The notes under the pieces: generated by a model | What the model was told of the DNA's origin: nothing | The model's database searches: none | The model's input: only the letters and a program-made list of their open reading frames with translations | Made by a program: the position numbers and the translations under genes | In this document: positions 24,512 through 32,280 of the stretch, in pieces | How the letters are laid out: each line of letters starts with the position of its first letter | How positions within the stretch are numbered: the first letter of the stretch is position 1 | Origin: CBFGTV01 sp965652145 | GTDB lineage: Bacteria; Bacillota; Clostridia; Peptostreptococcales; Natronincolaceae | NCBI GenBank assembly: GCA_965652145.1 | Contig: CBFGTV010000036.1 | Coordinates: 1 to 32,304 of the forward strand | Reading direction: 5' to 3' | Length of the DNA stretch: 32,304 nucleotides

Positions 24512-24793
24512 ATGCAGGTTGGCATCTGTACGATCAGAATGCACTTATTTGGTGTTGCTTCATTAAAGGAGAAGCGACACATTGTAAAAAGTGTAATTGA
24601 AAGGGTAAAGGCTAGATTTAATGTCTCGATAGCTGAAGTGGGAGAAATGGATAAATGGCAGATTGCCGAAATCGGTTTTTCCTGTGTCAGCAACAGTCGC
24701 AGGCATGCAGACGAAATTTTGAACAATGTCATTCATTTTATGGAACGGGATGGCCGATTTGAGATTTCCAATTGGGATGTGGAAATATTGTAG
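24512..24793 (+). CDS. DUF503 (YlxP-like) family protein
   Basis: A 93-residue soluble protein. Its conserved core starts MQVGICTIRMHLFGVASLKEKRHIVKSVIERVKARFNVSIAEVG, where SLKEKR and the RFNVSIAEV strand are the hallmarks of DUF503/YlxP, a ferredoxin-like fold family of uncertain role; in Bacillus the gene lies among translation and RNA genes. The start is ATG 24512, directly after GAGGTGGGGGAA; the ATG at 24491 has no ribosome site. It lies 34 nt after the RND gene and 19 nt before nth, so it may share either transcript. The function in this setting is unknown. Confidence 0.85.
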   Translation: MQVGICTIRMHLFGVASLKEKRHIVKSVIERVKARFNVSIAEVGEMDKWQIAEIGFSCVSNSRRHADEILNNVIHFMERDGRFEISNWDVEIL

Positions 24794-24812
24794 ATAAAAT
24801 AAGGGGGTACAA

Positions 24813-25460
24813 ATGAAAAGAAAGAAGCTAACCAAAGGACAAATTAAAGAAGTGCTGGCTATATTGAAGGATTTATACCCCAACGCCGAAAGTGAGTTGG
24901 ATTTCAAGAATTCCTTTCAGCTGTTGATAGCAACAATTTTAGCGGCTCAATGCACCGATAAAAGAGTTAATCAAGTGACAAAGGAGCTCTTTAAAGAGTT
25001 TCCGGAGCCAGAAGATTATCTTGGGCTCACAGAGGAGGAGCTGGGCAGGTGGATCAAAAGCTGTGGCTTCTACAAAAATAAAAGCAAAAATATATTGGCT
25101 ACCTGTAAAATATTAGTCGATGATTATCAAGGCCAGGTGCCAAATGATCGTGAAGCATTGATGGGGCTTCCGGGAGTCGGCAGAAAGACTGCCAATGTGG
25201 TTTTAAGTAATGCATTTGGTGAAGACGCCATTGCGGTAGATACCCACGTCTTTAGGGTATCTAACCGTATTGGCCTGGCATCGGCCGATAATGTAGATCT
25301 AACAGAGCAGCAGCTGATGAAGAATATTCCTAAAGGCCAGTGGTCTGATGCTCACCATTGGTTAATTTTCCATGGCAGAAGAATTTGCAAGGCCAGAAAG
25401 CCGCAATGTGATCAATGCCCGTTAACCGACCATTGTTTATTTTATCTAAATCAGCTTTAA
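24813..25460 (+). CDS. nth: Endonuclease III (DNA glycosylase/AP lyase)
   Basis: Base-excision repair enzyme removing oxidised pyrimidines and cleaving abasic sites. At 215 aa it matches the family (E. coli Nth is 211). The helix-hairpin-helix motif is LPGVGRKTANVVLSNAFG, with catalytic K125; the catalytic Asp is D143 in AVDTHVFRVSNR. Their spacing of 18 residues equals that of E. coli K120 and D138. The C-terminus has the 4Fe-4S loop C-X6-C-X2-C-X5-C (CKARKPQCDQCPLTDHC). The ribosome site is AAGGGGG. It follows the DUF503 gene by 19 nt. The 131-nt gap to the next gene holds no convincing terminator. Confidence 0.96.
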   Translation: MKRKKLTKGQIKEVLAILKDLYPNAESELDFKNSFQLLIATILAAQCTDKRVNQVTKELFKEFPEPEDYLGLTEEELGRWIKSCGFYKNKSKNILATCKILVDDYQGQVPNDREALMGLPGVGRKTANVVLSNAFGEDAIAVDTHVFRVSNRIGLASADNVDLTEQQLMKNIPKGQWSDAHHWLIFHGRRICKARKPQCDQCPLTDHCLFYLNQL

Positions 25461-25591
25461 TTCTAAGTCTATCGACCTATATCCTGATTGATCTTGCTAG
25501 ATCGACAGATTTCTTTCAGGTGATAGAAGGGAAAATGAGGATCGGTGAAGAAATAAGGATAACAGCATGATTTAGAAAGGAAGCCGATTCT

Positions 25592-27586
25592 ATGAAAAAT
25601 CACTACCATGACAATGGACTTGTTTTTGCTCTGGATATTGGTACAAGAAGTGTAATAGGCCTGTTGGGGGCTTATCAGGATGGAAAAATTGTCGTTAAGC
25701 ACAGTACCATTCAATTTCACCAAAGCCGAGCTATGTTTGACGGGCAAATCCATGATATTGAAGAGGTAGCCTCTATTGCGAAAAAAATAAAGGAAGAGCT
25801 GGAAGAACAGGCACAGGTTACGATTAAGGAGGTGGCCATTGCTGCTGCGGGACGAGCCCTTCAAACCCATCGAATTGAAATAGAAAGGGAAATTGATCCC
25901 AATAAGCTGATTGATAAACACCTGGTAAACAGCGTTGAAATAGAAGGTCTGCAAAAAGCCCAAAGGGCTTTGGAAGAGCAAGCCCTAGAGAAGAATCAAT
26001 ACTTTTGTGTTGGCCATACCGTTGTCAATTATTATATTAATGATGGCCTGATCACAAATCCTGTCGGTCATCGGGGCAATCAATTGAAGCTTGATATTTT
26101 AGCCACCTTTTTACCCCATGGGGTTGTAGACAGCTTAAATACCGTTATGGCAAAAATTGGCCTCGAGGTAAGCTATATGACCCTAGAGCCCATTGCGGCC
26201 TTAGAGGTGGCAGTTCCGCAAAATGTCAGATTATTAAATATTGCTTTGGTAGATATTGGAGCGGGCACTTCGGATATAGCCATTACAAAGGATGGCACAG
26301 TTGTCGCCTATGGTATGACATCTACTGCCGGTGATGAGATTACAGAGGCCCTGGCCAAAAGCTATTTATTAGATTTTGATACGGCGGAATCCCTTAAATG
26401 TCAGCTATGTTCAAGGCCAACCCATCAATTTACAGATATATTGGGGCTGACCCATGAGTTGACAACCGAGGAAATTTTAAAGGAAATTCAGCCAGCCATC
26501 GATTTGGTAGCCCAAAATATTGCCGAGAATCTTCTTAAGCAAAATTCCAAGGCACCCAGTGCGATATTTTTGATTGGCGGGGGAAGTCAAATTCCCTGTT
26601 TACCTAAGCAGTTGGCGGCCCTACTGGAAATGCCTGAGGAACGGGTGGTGGTCAGGGGAACTGAAATTATTCAAAACCTCCAGCATAATAATCTGAAGGT
26701 GCTGGGCCCCGAGGGCATCACCCCTGTAGGGATCTTGGCAAAGGCTTTAAAAAATAAAGCCCAGGATTTCATTGACATTAATGTGAATGGCAGGGAGCTA
26801 AGGCTGTTTCAGTCAAAGGAGCTAAAGGTCAGTGATGCCCTTGTTTTAATAGGCTACAACCCCCGTGATCTAATTCCCAAAAGGGGAAAGCCACTGACCA
26901 TTGTAATCAATCAAGAAAAGAAAATCTATTATGGCGCCTATGGGCAGCCGGCAGAAATCTATGTCAATCAGCTTGCCTCCAGCCTCGAAAGCCCCATTAA
27001 GCATGGTGATAATATCATTATCAAACCGGCTCAAATGGGTACCGATGCTGACTATACCTTTAATAAGCTAATGGACTTAGAGGGGCGATTGAATGTAAAC
27101 AATAGGAAAGTTAACCAATTTTACGATATCAGCCTAAATGGGGAACCCGTAACAGGAAACCCTCGTCTAAAGGACGGGGATATTATTCGATTTAAAAAAA
27201 TAGCCACCCTGGGAGAGCTGGCCGATTATTTAAAGCTTGATTTATCGCATAAAGCTGTGCGGGTGAATGGTGAACCGGCAGATTATTTTACCACCATAGA
27301 ACAAAATGACCTAATAGAAATAGTTAATTCAGAGGACACACCACAGATCAATGAAGTACCAGAGGAAGCCAATTGCAAGAAAATAAAAATAAAATATAAC
27401 GGTGAAGAGCTGGTGCTTGAATTAACGAAAGAGAAAGAGAACTTAATTTTTGTAGATATTTTTAATTATATTGAATTTGATCGACAGCGGGTCAGGGGAA
27501 AGCTGGTTTTAAACCACAATGGGTCGCCTGCAAATTATACAGATCCAATTCAAGAGGGGGATGAGATTGAAATACGCTGGGATTAA
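25592..27586 (+). CDS. FtsA-like actin-fold ATPase with repeated C-terminal modules
   Basis: A 664-residue protein. The first 390 residues are an actin/HSP70-fold ATPase of the FtsA/PilM kind: phosphate-1 FALDIGTRSVIGLLG, an SHS2-like insert (about 85-200, including HTVVNYYINDGL), phosphate-2 ALVDIGAGTSDIAI, and the adenosine motif IFLIGGGSQIPCLPKQLA. Canonical FtsA is about 420 aa and ends with a membrane-binding helix. Here the remaining 270 residues hold at least four copies of a beta-grasp-like motif of the form NGxPAxY...I..GDxIxI (near residues 450-480, 513-535, 552-578 and 640-664). No membrane helix is seen. The protein is known in Clostridia as an FtsA-domain protein separate from the division cluster. 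Its role is unknown; a link to division or surface assembly is inferred from the fold alone. Ribosome site: AGAAAGGAAG. Confidence 0.85.
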   Translation: MKNHYHDNGLVFALDIGTRSVIGLLGAYQDGKIVVKHSTIQFHQSRAMFDGQIHDIEEVASIAKKIKEELEEQAQVTIKEVAIAAAGRALQTHRIEIEREIDPNKLIDKHLVNSVEIEGLQKAQRALEEQALEKNQYFCVGHTVVNYYINDGLITNPVGHRGNQLKLDILATFLPHGVVDSLNTVMAKIGLEVSYMTLEPIAALEVAVPQNVRLLNIALVDIGAGTSDIAITKDGTVVAYGMTSTAGDEITEALAKSYLLDFDTAESLKCQLCSRPTHQFTDILGLTHELTTEEILKEIQPAIDLVAQNIAENLLKQNSKAPSAIFLIGGGSQIPCLPKQLAALLEMPEERVVVRGTEIIQNLQHNNLKVLGPEGITPVGILAKALKNKAQDFIDINVNGRELRLFQSKELKVSDALVLIGYNPRDLIPKRGKPLTIVINQEKKIYYGAYGQPAEIYVNQLASSLESPIKHGDNIIIKPAQMGTDADYTFNKLMDLEGRLNVNNRKVNQFYDISLNGEPVTGNPRLKDGDIIRFKKIATLGELADYLKLDLSHKAVRVNGEPADYFTTIEQNDLIEIVNSEDTPQINEVPEEANCKKIKIKYNGEELVLELTKEKENLIFVDIFNYIEFDRQRVRGKLVLNHNGSPANYTDPIQEGDEIEIRWD

Positions 27587-27706
27587 GAATAAATTAAGGT
27601 ATTGAAATCATAACTTGTTATTTAAAAGAATATTTTATTAAAATCCCAATAAAATTGTATTAAGTGTAGTGTAGCTGTACTTTAGATTGCACCGAGGAGT
27701 GATAAC

Positions 27707-29137
27707 ATGGAACCGAGTATACCTAAGAAAAACAATAAAAAATGGTTCCTGTGGCTGACAGCAATGATATTGGCTACTGTATTGATTGCTTTCTTAACAC
27801 TGGGAATGTTTGTTTTGAATGAAAAGGGCTTTTATCGAAATATTTATGTGGAGTCGGTGGATATAAGCAATCTATCGAAGGAAGAAGCACTGATGAAGCT
27901 ACAAAAAGTATTTGACAATGAACTTGAAAACCAGCAAATCACGATTATCTATGAAGGGGAAAGCTGGCATTATCCCTATCGCCTCCTGGGGTATCGCTAC
28001 GATTACGAAGCTGCTTTAGAGGAGGCCTATCGAGTGGGCCGAGAGGGTAATCCCCTGGCCAGGCTTTCAGAAATTTATGGCCTTAGAAAGTATTCAAAGA
28101 TGATTCCCCTGGCAGCTGAATATGATATAGAAAAGGTTGAACTGGTTTTAGAGGAGATCAACAGCGAAATTTTCCAAGAGCCGGTGAATGCCAAGGCTAT
28201 ACGACGATCAGGGAGCTTTGAAATAACAGAAGGAATTCCCGGGGTAGTGCTGGACGCCGAGGAGCTTATGTACAGAATTAAGGAACAGATAGAAAATTAT
28301 CAAGGCACTCCCATTGAGCTGCCTGTAAAAAATATTGCTCCCCGAATTACTGCCGAAAGCCTAAAGGATTTGAAGGAGATTATTGGTAGTTTTTCTACCA
28401 CCTTTGATGCAGGAGTAAAGGGAAGAAGCACGAATATTACCATTGCCTCTAAAAGCATAGATGGTACGTTGCTTATGCCTGGCGAGGCCTTTTCCTTCAA
28501 TGAACAAACCGGCCCCCGGGGGGTTGCAGAGGGATACCAGGAGGCTCCGGTAATTATCAATGGTCAGTTAATCCCAGGAATTGGCGGCGGTATCTGTCAA
28601 GTATCCTCTACCCTATATAATGCAGTGGTAAGGGCTGATTTAGAAATTATTAATCGAAAGAACCATTCTTTGCCTGTGGCCTATGTGCCCTTAGGACACG
28701 ATGCTACAGTGGCCTACGGCTATATTGATTTTGAATTTATAAATGATATGCCCTATCCGATTTATTTGGAAAGCTCTGTTCAGGGAAATCGGGTAACTGT
28801 TAATATTTATGGAAGAAAAACCCAGGATACAAGCATTAAGCTCTATTCAGAGGTAGTAGAAACCATTGAGCCTAAGATCGAGATAAAAACCGACGATACC
28901 CTTTTTGTAGATGAAAAAAAAGTAGAAAGGGAACCTAAAAGAGGATACCGTGTTCATACCTATAAAATATATACCAGTAATGGAAAAGAGGTTAAACGGG
29001 AACTGATTTCAAAGGATTATTATATTCCTGTTAATGGAATTACCCTTCAGGGGACTAAACCCCGTTCCCAAGTTGAGGCCCCTGAACCCGTAAATGGAGA
29101 GGAAGTTAATGTGTCTCCGGAGGGGCCGGAGCTTTAA
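27707..29137 (+). CDS. VanW family cell-surface protein with G5-like C-terminus
   Basis: A 476-residue membrane-anchored extracytoplasmic protein. A Lys-rich start is followed by one membrane segment (about 14-37) with no cleavage site. Outside come a PG_binding_4-like region (about 45-210, VDISNLSKEEALMKLQ and ITEGIPGVVLDAEEL), then the VanW domain (about 225-355; TFDAGVKGRSTNITIASKSI, LMPGEAFSFNEQTGPR, GGGICQVSSTLYNAVVRADL). A G5-like segment (about 385-445) precedes an acidic Pro/Glu tail. VanW is named from the vanB and vanG glycopeptide clusters, but its biochemical function is unknown and it is widespread in Clostridia without resistance. AGGAG lies 8 nt upstream. It follows the FtsA-like gene by 120 nt. 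Confidence 0.93.
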   Translation: MEPSIPKKNNKKWFLWLTAMILATVLIAFLTLGMFVLNEKGFYRNIYVESVDISNLSKEEALMKLQKVFDNELENQQITIIYEGESWHYPYRLLGYRYDYEAALEEAYRVGREGNPLARLSEIYGLRKYSKMIPLAAEYDIEKVELVLEEINSEIFQEPVNAKAIRRSGSFEITEGIPGVVLDAEELMYRIKEQIENYQGTPIELPVKNIAPRITAESLKDLKEIIGSFSTTFDAGVKGRSTNITIASKSIDGTLLMPGEAFSFNEQTGPRGVAEGYQEAPVIINGQLIPGIGGGICQVSSTLYNAVVRADLEIINRKNHSLPVAYVPLGHDATVAYGYIDFEFINDMPYPIYLESSVQGNRVTVNIYGRKTQDTSIKLYSEVVETIEPKIEIKTDDTLFVDEKKVEREPKRGYRVHTYKIYTSNGKEVKRELISKDYYIPVNGITLQGTKPRSQVEAPEPVNGEEVNVSPEGPEL

Positions 29138-29183
29138 CTTCAAAAACTATATAGAATTGATTTCCCTAAAGGTTTATAGGACC

Positions 29184-29217
29184 AGAGGATCATATTTTGA
29201 TCCTCTATTCTTGTTTT
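29184..29217 (+). terminator. Terminator after the VanW gene
   Basis: AGAGGATCA and TGATCCTCT form a perfect 9-bp stem with a 5-nt loop, followed by ATTCTTGTTTTA. Confidence 0.82.
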
Positions 29218-29260
29218 ATCGACAGAAAGGGATCTTGCCATGGTATTTCAAACCATATTT

Positions 29261-29269
29261 TGATATAAT
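29261..29269 (+). promoter_or_regulatory. Extended -10 promoter for the DUF2225 gene
   Basis: TGATATAAT carries TGn plus perfect TATAAT (29264-29269), 37 nt before the start codon. There is no good -35. A small dyad ATGGT/ACCAT (29240-29256) overlaps the -35 area and could be a regulator site. Confidence 0.45.
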
Positions 29270-29305
29270 AATAACAGCAATATATCGAATGGCTGGAGGA
29301 TACCA

Positions 29306-29998
29306 ATGGAAGAATTATTATATGACAAAACGATTAACTGTCCCGTATGTAAACGAGATTTTACTTCTAAAAAGGTTAGAATTAGAAAACTCAAAATTCA
29401 GGAAAAACAGGATGATTTAAATGTAGTTTATAAAGAAATAAACCCCTTGTATTACCAGGTGTTTGTCTGCCCCCATTGTGGCTACAGCGGCACTGAAAGC
29501 AGCTTTGAAGAAATTACACCCAACCAAAAACATGATTTTGATGATCAGATTCGCTATAAGTGGAAATCTCGGGATTATGGCGGTATCAGAACCTATGAGG
29601 AGGCAGAAGCATGTTTTAAAATGGCCATCTTGGTGGCACAGGTTACGAAGCGGCCCCAGAGCTATTTAGGAAACCTGTGTATAAAGCTGGCCTGGTTGTA
29701 TAGGGGATATAACAGTGTGAAGGAAGAAGAATTTTTAAAGCATGCCCTGCATCATTTTGAAGCATCTTATCAAAATGAACATTTAGAAGGAACATCGGTG
29801 GATGAAATGACCGTTGCTTACCTGGTGGGAGAGTTAAATCGATATTTTGGAAGGTTCAAAGAGGCAATTATTTGGTATAGCAAGGTATTAGATCATCCCA
29901 TGATTAAGCATAATCGGCAGCTACAATTGAAAACCAGAGAACAGTGGAGGGTGGCGAAGGAGCAATATGATGGAGAAAAGAGAATTACAGAAGCCTGA
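29306..29998 (+). CDS. DUF2225 family zinc-ribbon/TPR-like protein
   Basis: A 230-residue soluble protein. The N-terminus holds two CxxC pairs (CPVCKRDF at about 12-19 and CPHCGYSG at about 55-62) that should bind one zinc ion. The rest is helical and resembles tetratricopeptide repeats (about 95-220; EEAEACFKMAILVAQV, LCIKLAWLYRGY, YFGRFKEAIIWYSKVLDHP). This pattern is DUF2225, common in Firmicutes and of unknown function, perhaps a protein-interaction scaffold. The ribosome site is GGAGG. Its last 29 nt overlap the start of ogt, so the two are one transcription unit. Confidence 0.88.
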   Translation: MEELLYDKTINCPVCKRDFTSKKVRIRKLKIQEKQDDLNVVYKEINPLYYQVFVCPHCGYSGTESSFEEITPNQKHDFDDQIRYKWKSRDYGGIRTYEEAEACFKMAILVAQVTKRPQSYLGNLCIKLAWLYRGYNSVKEEEFLKHALHHFEASYQNEHLEGTSVDEMTVAYLVGELNRYFGRFKEAIIWYSKVLDHPMIKHNRQLQLKTREQWRVAKEQYDGEKRITEA

Positions 29999-30497
29999 TT
30001 GTATATACTACAGTCAAATACAGGTTGCAGGACTGGAGCTTTTCCTTGCCTCAACCCATCGGGGATTGGCGTTGGTGGACTTTCATAACGATGAAGTTAA
30101 AGGACTAGCTGAGCTTGACAGGCTTTTTCCCGGGGCCCAGTACATATTTAGCCCGGAAAAAAATCTTCCCTACGAGACAGCCCTCAGGGAATATTTTAAT
30201 GGAGCCTTAAAGGTCTTTGACCTACCCCTTGACGTGATTGGTACGCCCTTTCAAAAGCAGGTGTGGCAGGCTTTAACAGAAATTCCCTATGGAAAAACCG
30301 TAACCTATAAAGACATTGCAGTAAAAATTAACCGTCCAAAGGCAGTTCGGGCTGTGGGAATGGCAAACAACAAAAATAAAATCCCAATCATTATCCCCTG
30401 CCATCGGGTCATTGGTTCAAACGGAAGCCTCGTTGGTTATGGTGGTGGGCTTCATATCAAAAAAAAGCTCCTTTCTTTAGAAGGGGTTACAGTCTAA
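29970..30497 (+). CDS. ogt: Methylated-DNA--protein-cysteine methyltransferase
   Basis: Suicide DNA repair protein that moves the alkyl group from O6-alkylguanine (and O4-alkylthymine) to its own cysteine. The C-terminal domain holds the helix-turn-helix region TPFQKQVWQALTEIPYGKTVTYKDIA, then RAVGMANNKNKIPIIIPCHRVIG with acceptor C144, and GSLVGYGGGLHIKKKLLSLE. The N-terminal domain (about 1-85) is the usual Ogt-type fold without an Ada methylphosphotriester domain. Length 175 aa is normal. Two adjacent ATGs exist (29967, 29970); AAGGAG at 29957-29962 is 7 nt from the second, which is preferred. It overlaps the DUF2225 gene, so translation is probably coupled. Confidence 0.95.
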   Translation: MEKRELQKPDCIYYSQIQVAGLELFLASTHRGLALVDFHNDEVKGLAELDRLFPGAQYIFSPEKNLPYETALREYFNGALKVFDLPLDVIGTPFQKQVWQALTEIPYGKTVTYKDIAVKINRPKAVRAVGMANNKNKIPIIIPCHRVIGSNGSLVGYGGGLHIKKKLLSLEGVTV

Positions 30498-30572
30498 AAG
30501 TACAATAGCCTAGCGGGCTCCTCTTCTTAAAATTCTGCTGGCCCTTTAAGGGAACTGGATATGTATCAATTC

Positions 30573-30602
30573 AAAGGTGGTTATCTTCTAGCCACTTTTT
30601 TG
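30573..30602 (+). terminator. Terminator after ogt
   Basis: GGTGGTT pairs with AGCCACT (including a G-U pair), with a short AT-rich loop and a run of T at the end. It closes the DUF2225-ogt unit. Confidence 0.65.
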
Positions 30603-30671
30603 TGTTCCTTTTCATTAAAAACAGGCATAAATTAGTAGAAATGGATGGCAGAAAAGATAGGAGTGGATATT

Positions 30672-31964
30672 TTGAAGCATTTAAAAAATCCAATTATTTT
30701 TATTCCTGGTTTAATGGGCTCCTTTGGGGGAGATATGCTGAAGGGGCAAAAAAAGTGGGGCTTTGGTATGGCCCGATTAATTTATGATCCCTTTATAAGG
30801 GGATTGGAAAATTTAGGCTATCGCAGGGGACAAAATCTTCATATATGCCATTATGATTGGCGCAGGAGAATAGAAGAAATTGTACCCACTTACCTTATTC
30901 CTATGATTAATGAGGCTAAGAAAAAACATCCCGATCAATCGATTGATATCATTACCCATAGCATGGGGGGATTGGTGGCAAGAGCCTTTATTCAGGGATC
31001 GCTGTATCAAAATGAAGTACACAAGCTGATTCTAATTGGCACGCCTAATCTGGGAGCCCTGGATGCCTATTATCTATGGTCTACCGGCAGAATGGTACCA
31101 GTGAAAAAAAGATCAATATTCCAAATCATCTATCGGGGGTATCTTTGGATACTTAGAAAAATTCTAAAAATCCCTATGGGAGAAAGTCATTTATCCGAGC
31201 TGCATAGAAATTTCCCGGCCCTGGGACAGCTTATTCCCTCCAATGGTTATGGGCCAATCTTAACCTATGAATCAGCACCTGATCAATGGGTGCTGGTACC
31301 CAGAAGTTATATGAGATATCAAAATCCACTGTTAGACCACCTTAACAGTCAATTGCCTATATTAAAGGAGCGGGTAGAGGAGCTTTATTGCTATTGCGGA
31401 GAAGGAAAGGAAACCAACGAACAGCTGGTGGTCGACCCACAACAGTTACTTAATTATGGAAAAGAGATGATTACAGGAATTTTAAAAACCGGCCAGGGAG
31501 ACGGTGTAGTGACGGTTGCCAGTGCATCATTGGATAAAGGAATAGGCAATGTACTGCCCGGCAGCCATCATGGCATTCTGATGGAAGCCCTGAACCCAAT
31601 TTCTCAGGGCTATGGGGTTCAAGTGGTTGACAGTTATCATGAGGAAGAAGAAACCCTGCACCTGCTTTTTAATGGACCGATTGAGTTTACCCTGACCAGA
31701 GGACAGCAAACCATATTAGTCTATGATACCGATGGAATCAAGAGCAGCTATGACCATATGATTCAGGAGCACGAGGGAGATTTCCATTGGATTGCCATTC
31801 GCAACGTTCCCTACGGTGAATATAACTTATATATACAAGGGAGCAAGATTCAAACTATTAATCTTTTGGTATTGGGACGAGAGGTAGAAAAAGAATATAC
31901 CGGCGAAGCATCAGGGTTAGGCCATAGACCCTTTGCCAGCTTCTATTTAGAGGCGGAAAAATAG
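30672..31964 (+). CDS. LCAT/lipase-like alpha/beta hydrolase
   Basis: A 430-residue hydrolase of the lecithin:cholesterol acyltransferase/PGAP1-like lipase group. The N-terminus begins with PIIFIPGLMGS (first beta strand and oxyanion region). The nucleophile elbow is THSMGGLVAR with Ser97. HKLILIGTPNLGALDAYY follows as usual. A later Asp (about GQGDGVVTVAS) and a His in GSHHGIL complete a likely triad. A C-terminal region of about 100 residues looks like a beta-sandwich. No signal peptide is seen, so the enzyme should be cytoplasmic or membrane-associated. The start is set at TTG 30672, 8 nt after AGGAG at 30659-30663; ATG 30645 would add nine residues but lacks a ribosome site. Ester substrate is unknown. 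Confidence 0.82.
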   Translation: MKHLKNPIIFIPGLMGSFGGDMLKGQKKWGFGMARLIYDPFIRGLENLGYRRGQNLHICHYDWRRRIEEIVPTYLIPMINEAKKKHPDQSIDIITHSMGGLVARAFIQGSLYQNEVHKLILIGTPNLGALDAYYLWSTGRMVPVKKRSIFQIIYRGYLWILRKILKIPMGESHLSELHRNFPALGQLIPSNGYGPILTYESAPDQWVLVPRSYMRYQNPLLDHLNSQLPILKERVEELYCYCGEGKETNEQLVVDPQQLLNYGKEMITGILKTGQGDGVVTVASASLDKGIGNVLPGSHHGILMEALNPISQGYGVQVVDSYHEEEETLHLLFNGPIEFTLTRGQQTILVYDTDGIKSSYDHMIQEHEGDFHWIAIRNVPYGEYNLYIQGSKIQTINLLVLGREVEKEYTGEASGLGHRPFASFYLEAEK

Positions 31965-31965
31965 A

Positions 31966-31994
31966 TTGATAAAAATAGTTGTTTCTGGTATGAT
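31966..31994 (+). promoter_or_regulatory. SigA promoter driving the cobalamin riboswitch
   Basis: TTGATA (31966-31971), 17-nt spacer, TATGAT (31989-31994) preceded by TGG, an extended -10. Predicted transcription start near 32001, just before the aptamer. It overlaps the end of the lipase gene by a few bases only. Confidence 0.75.
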
Positions 31995-32009
31995 TAACTT
32001 GAATTTAAT

Positions 32010-32192
32010 ATCTTGTGTTGGTGCAAACAATAGCTTAATAGGGAAAGTGGTGAAATTCCACTGCAGCCCCCGCTACTGTAAGTAATGACTAAGGCAGCCA
32101 TAAACCACTGGGAAACCGGGAAGGGTGCTGCCTGTAGGATGAGTTACAAGCCAGGAGACCTGCCACGCAGCAATAAACTACCTTCGGAGGGA
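32010..32192 (+). ncRNA. Cobalamin (B12) riboswitch aptamer
   Basis: The sequence carries the conserved parts of the cobalamin riboswitch in order: TTAATAGGGAA (32035-32045), the GTGGTGAAATTCCAC hairpin, GCCCCCGCTACTGTAA, the GAAACCGGGAAGGG segment, GGATGAGTTACAAG, and the B12 box AAGCCAGGAGACCTGCC (32148-32164). The order and spacing match adenosylcobalamin-type aptamers. It lies between a promoter and a rho-independent terminator, so binding of the coenzyme should stop transcription of the gene at 32281. The exact aptamer ends are estimated. Confidence 0.97.
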
Positions 32193-32216
32193 AGGCATGT
32201 TTCATGGTTTTGATTA

Positions 32217-32253
32217 AAAGCCCTTACCTCTGTCGTGTTTAGGTAAGGGTTTT
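32217..32253 (+). terminator. Expression-platform terminator of the riboswitch
   Basis: CCCTTACCT (32221-32229) pairs perfectly with AGGTAAGGG (32241-32249), the stem lengthened by A-T pairs on both sides, followed by TTTTCT. It lies 27 nt before the next start codon and is the expected off-switch. Confidence 0.88.
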
Positions 32254-32280
32254 CTAATTTATAGGAAAGAGGAAATTGTT

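Noticed and set aside
25490..25510. GATCTTGCTAGATC near-palindrome after nth
   Set aside because: Short, imperfect, with no T tract and no nearby promoter elements.
25535..25570. Eleven-codon ORF before the FtsA-like gene
   Set aside because: A purine-rich stretch precedes it, but it is too short and unsupported; probably chance.
29115..29131. GC-rich hairpin CTCCGG/CCGGAG at the end of the VanW gene
   Set aside because: It lies in the coding sequence and lacks a T tract; the real terminator is at 29184-29217.
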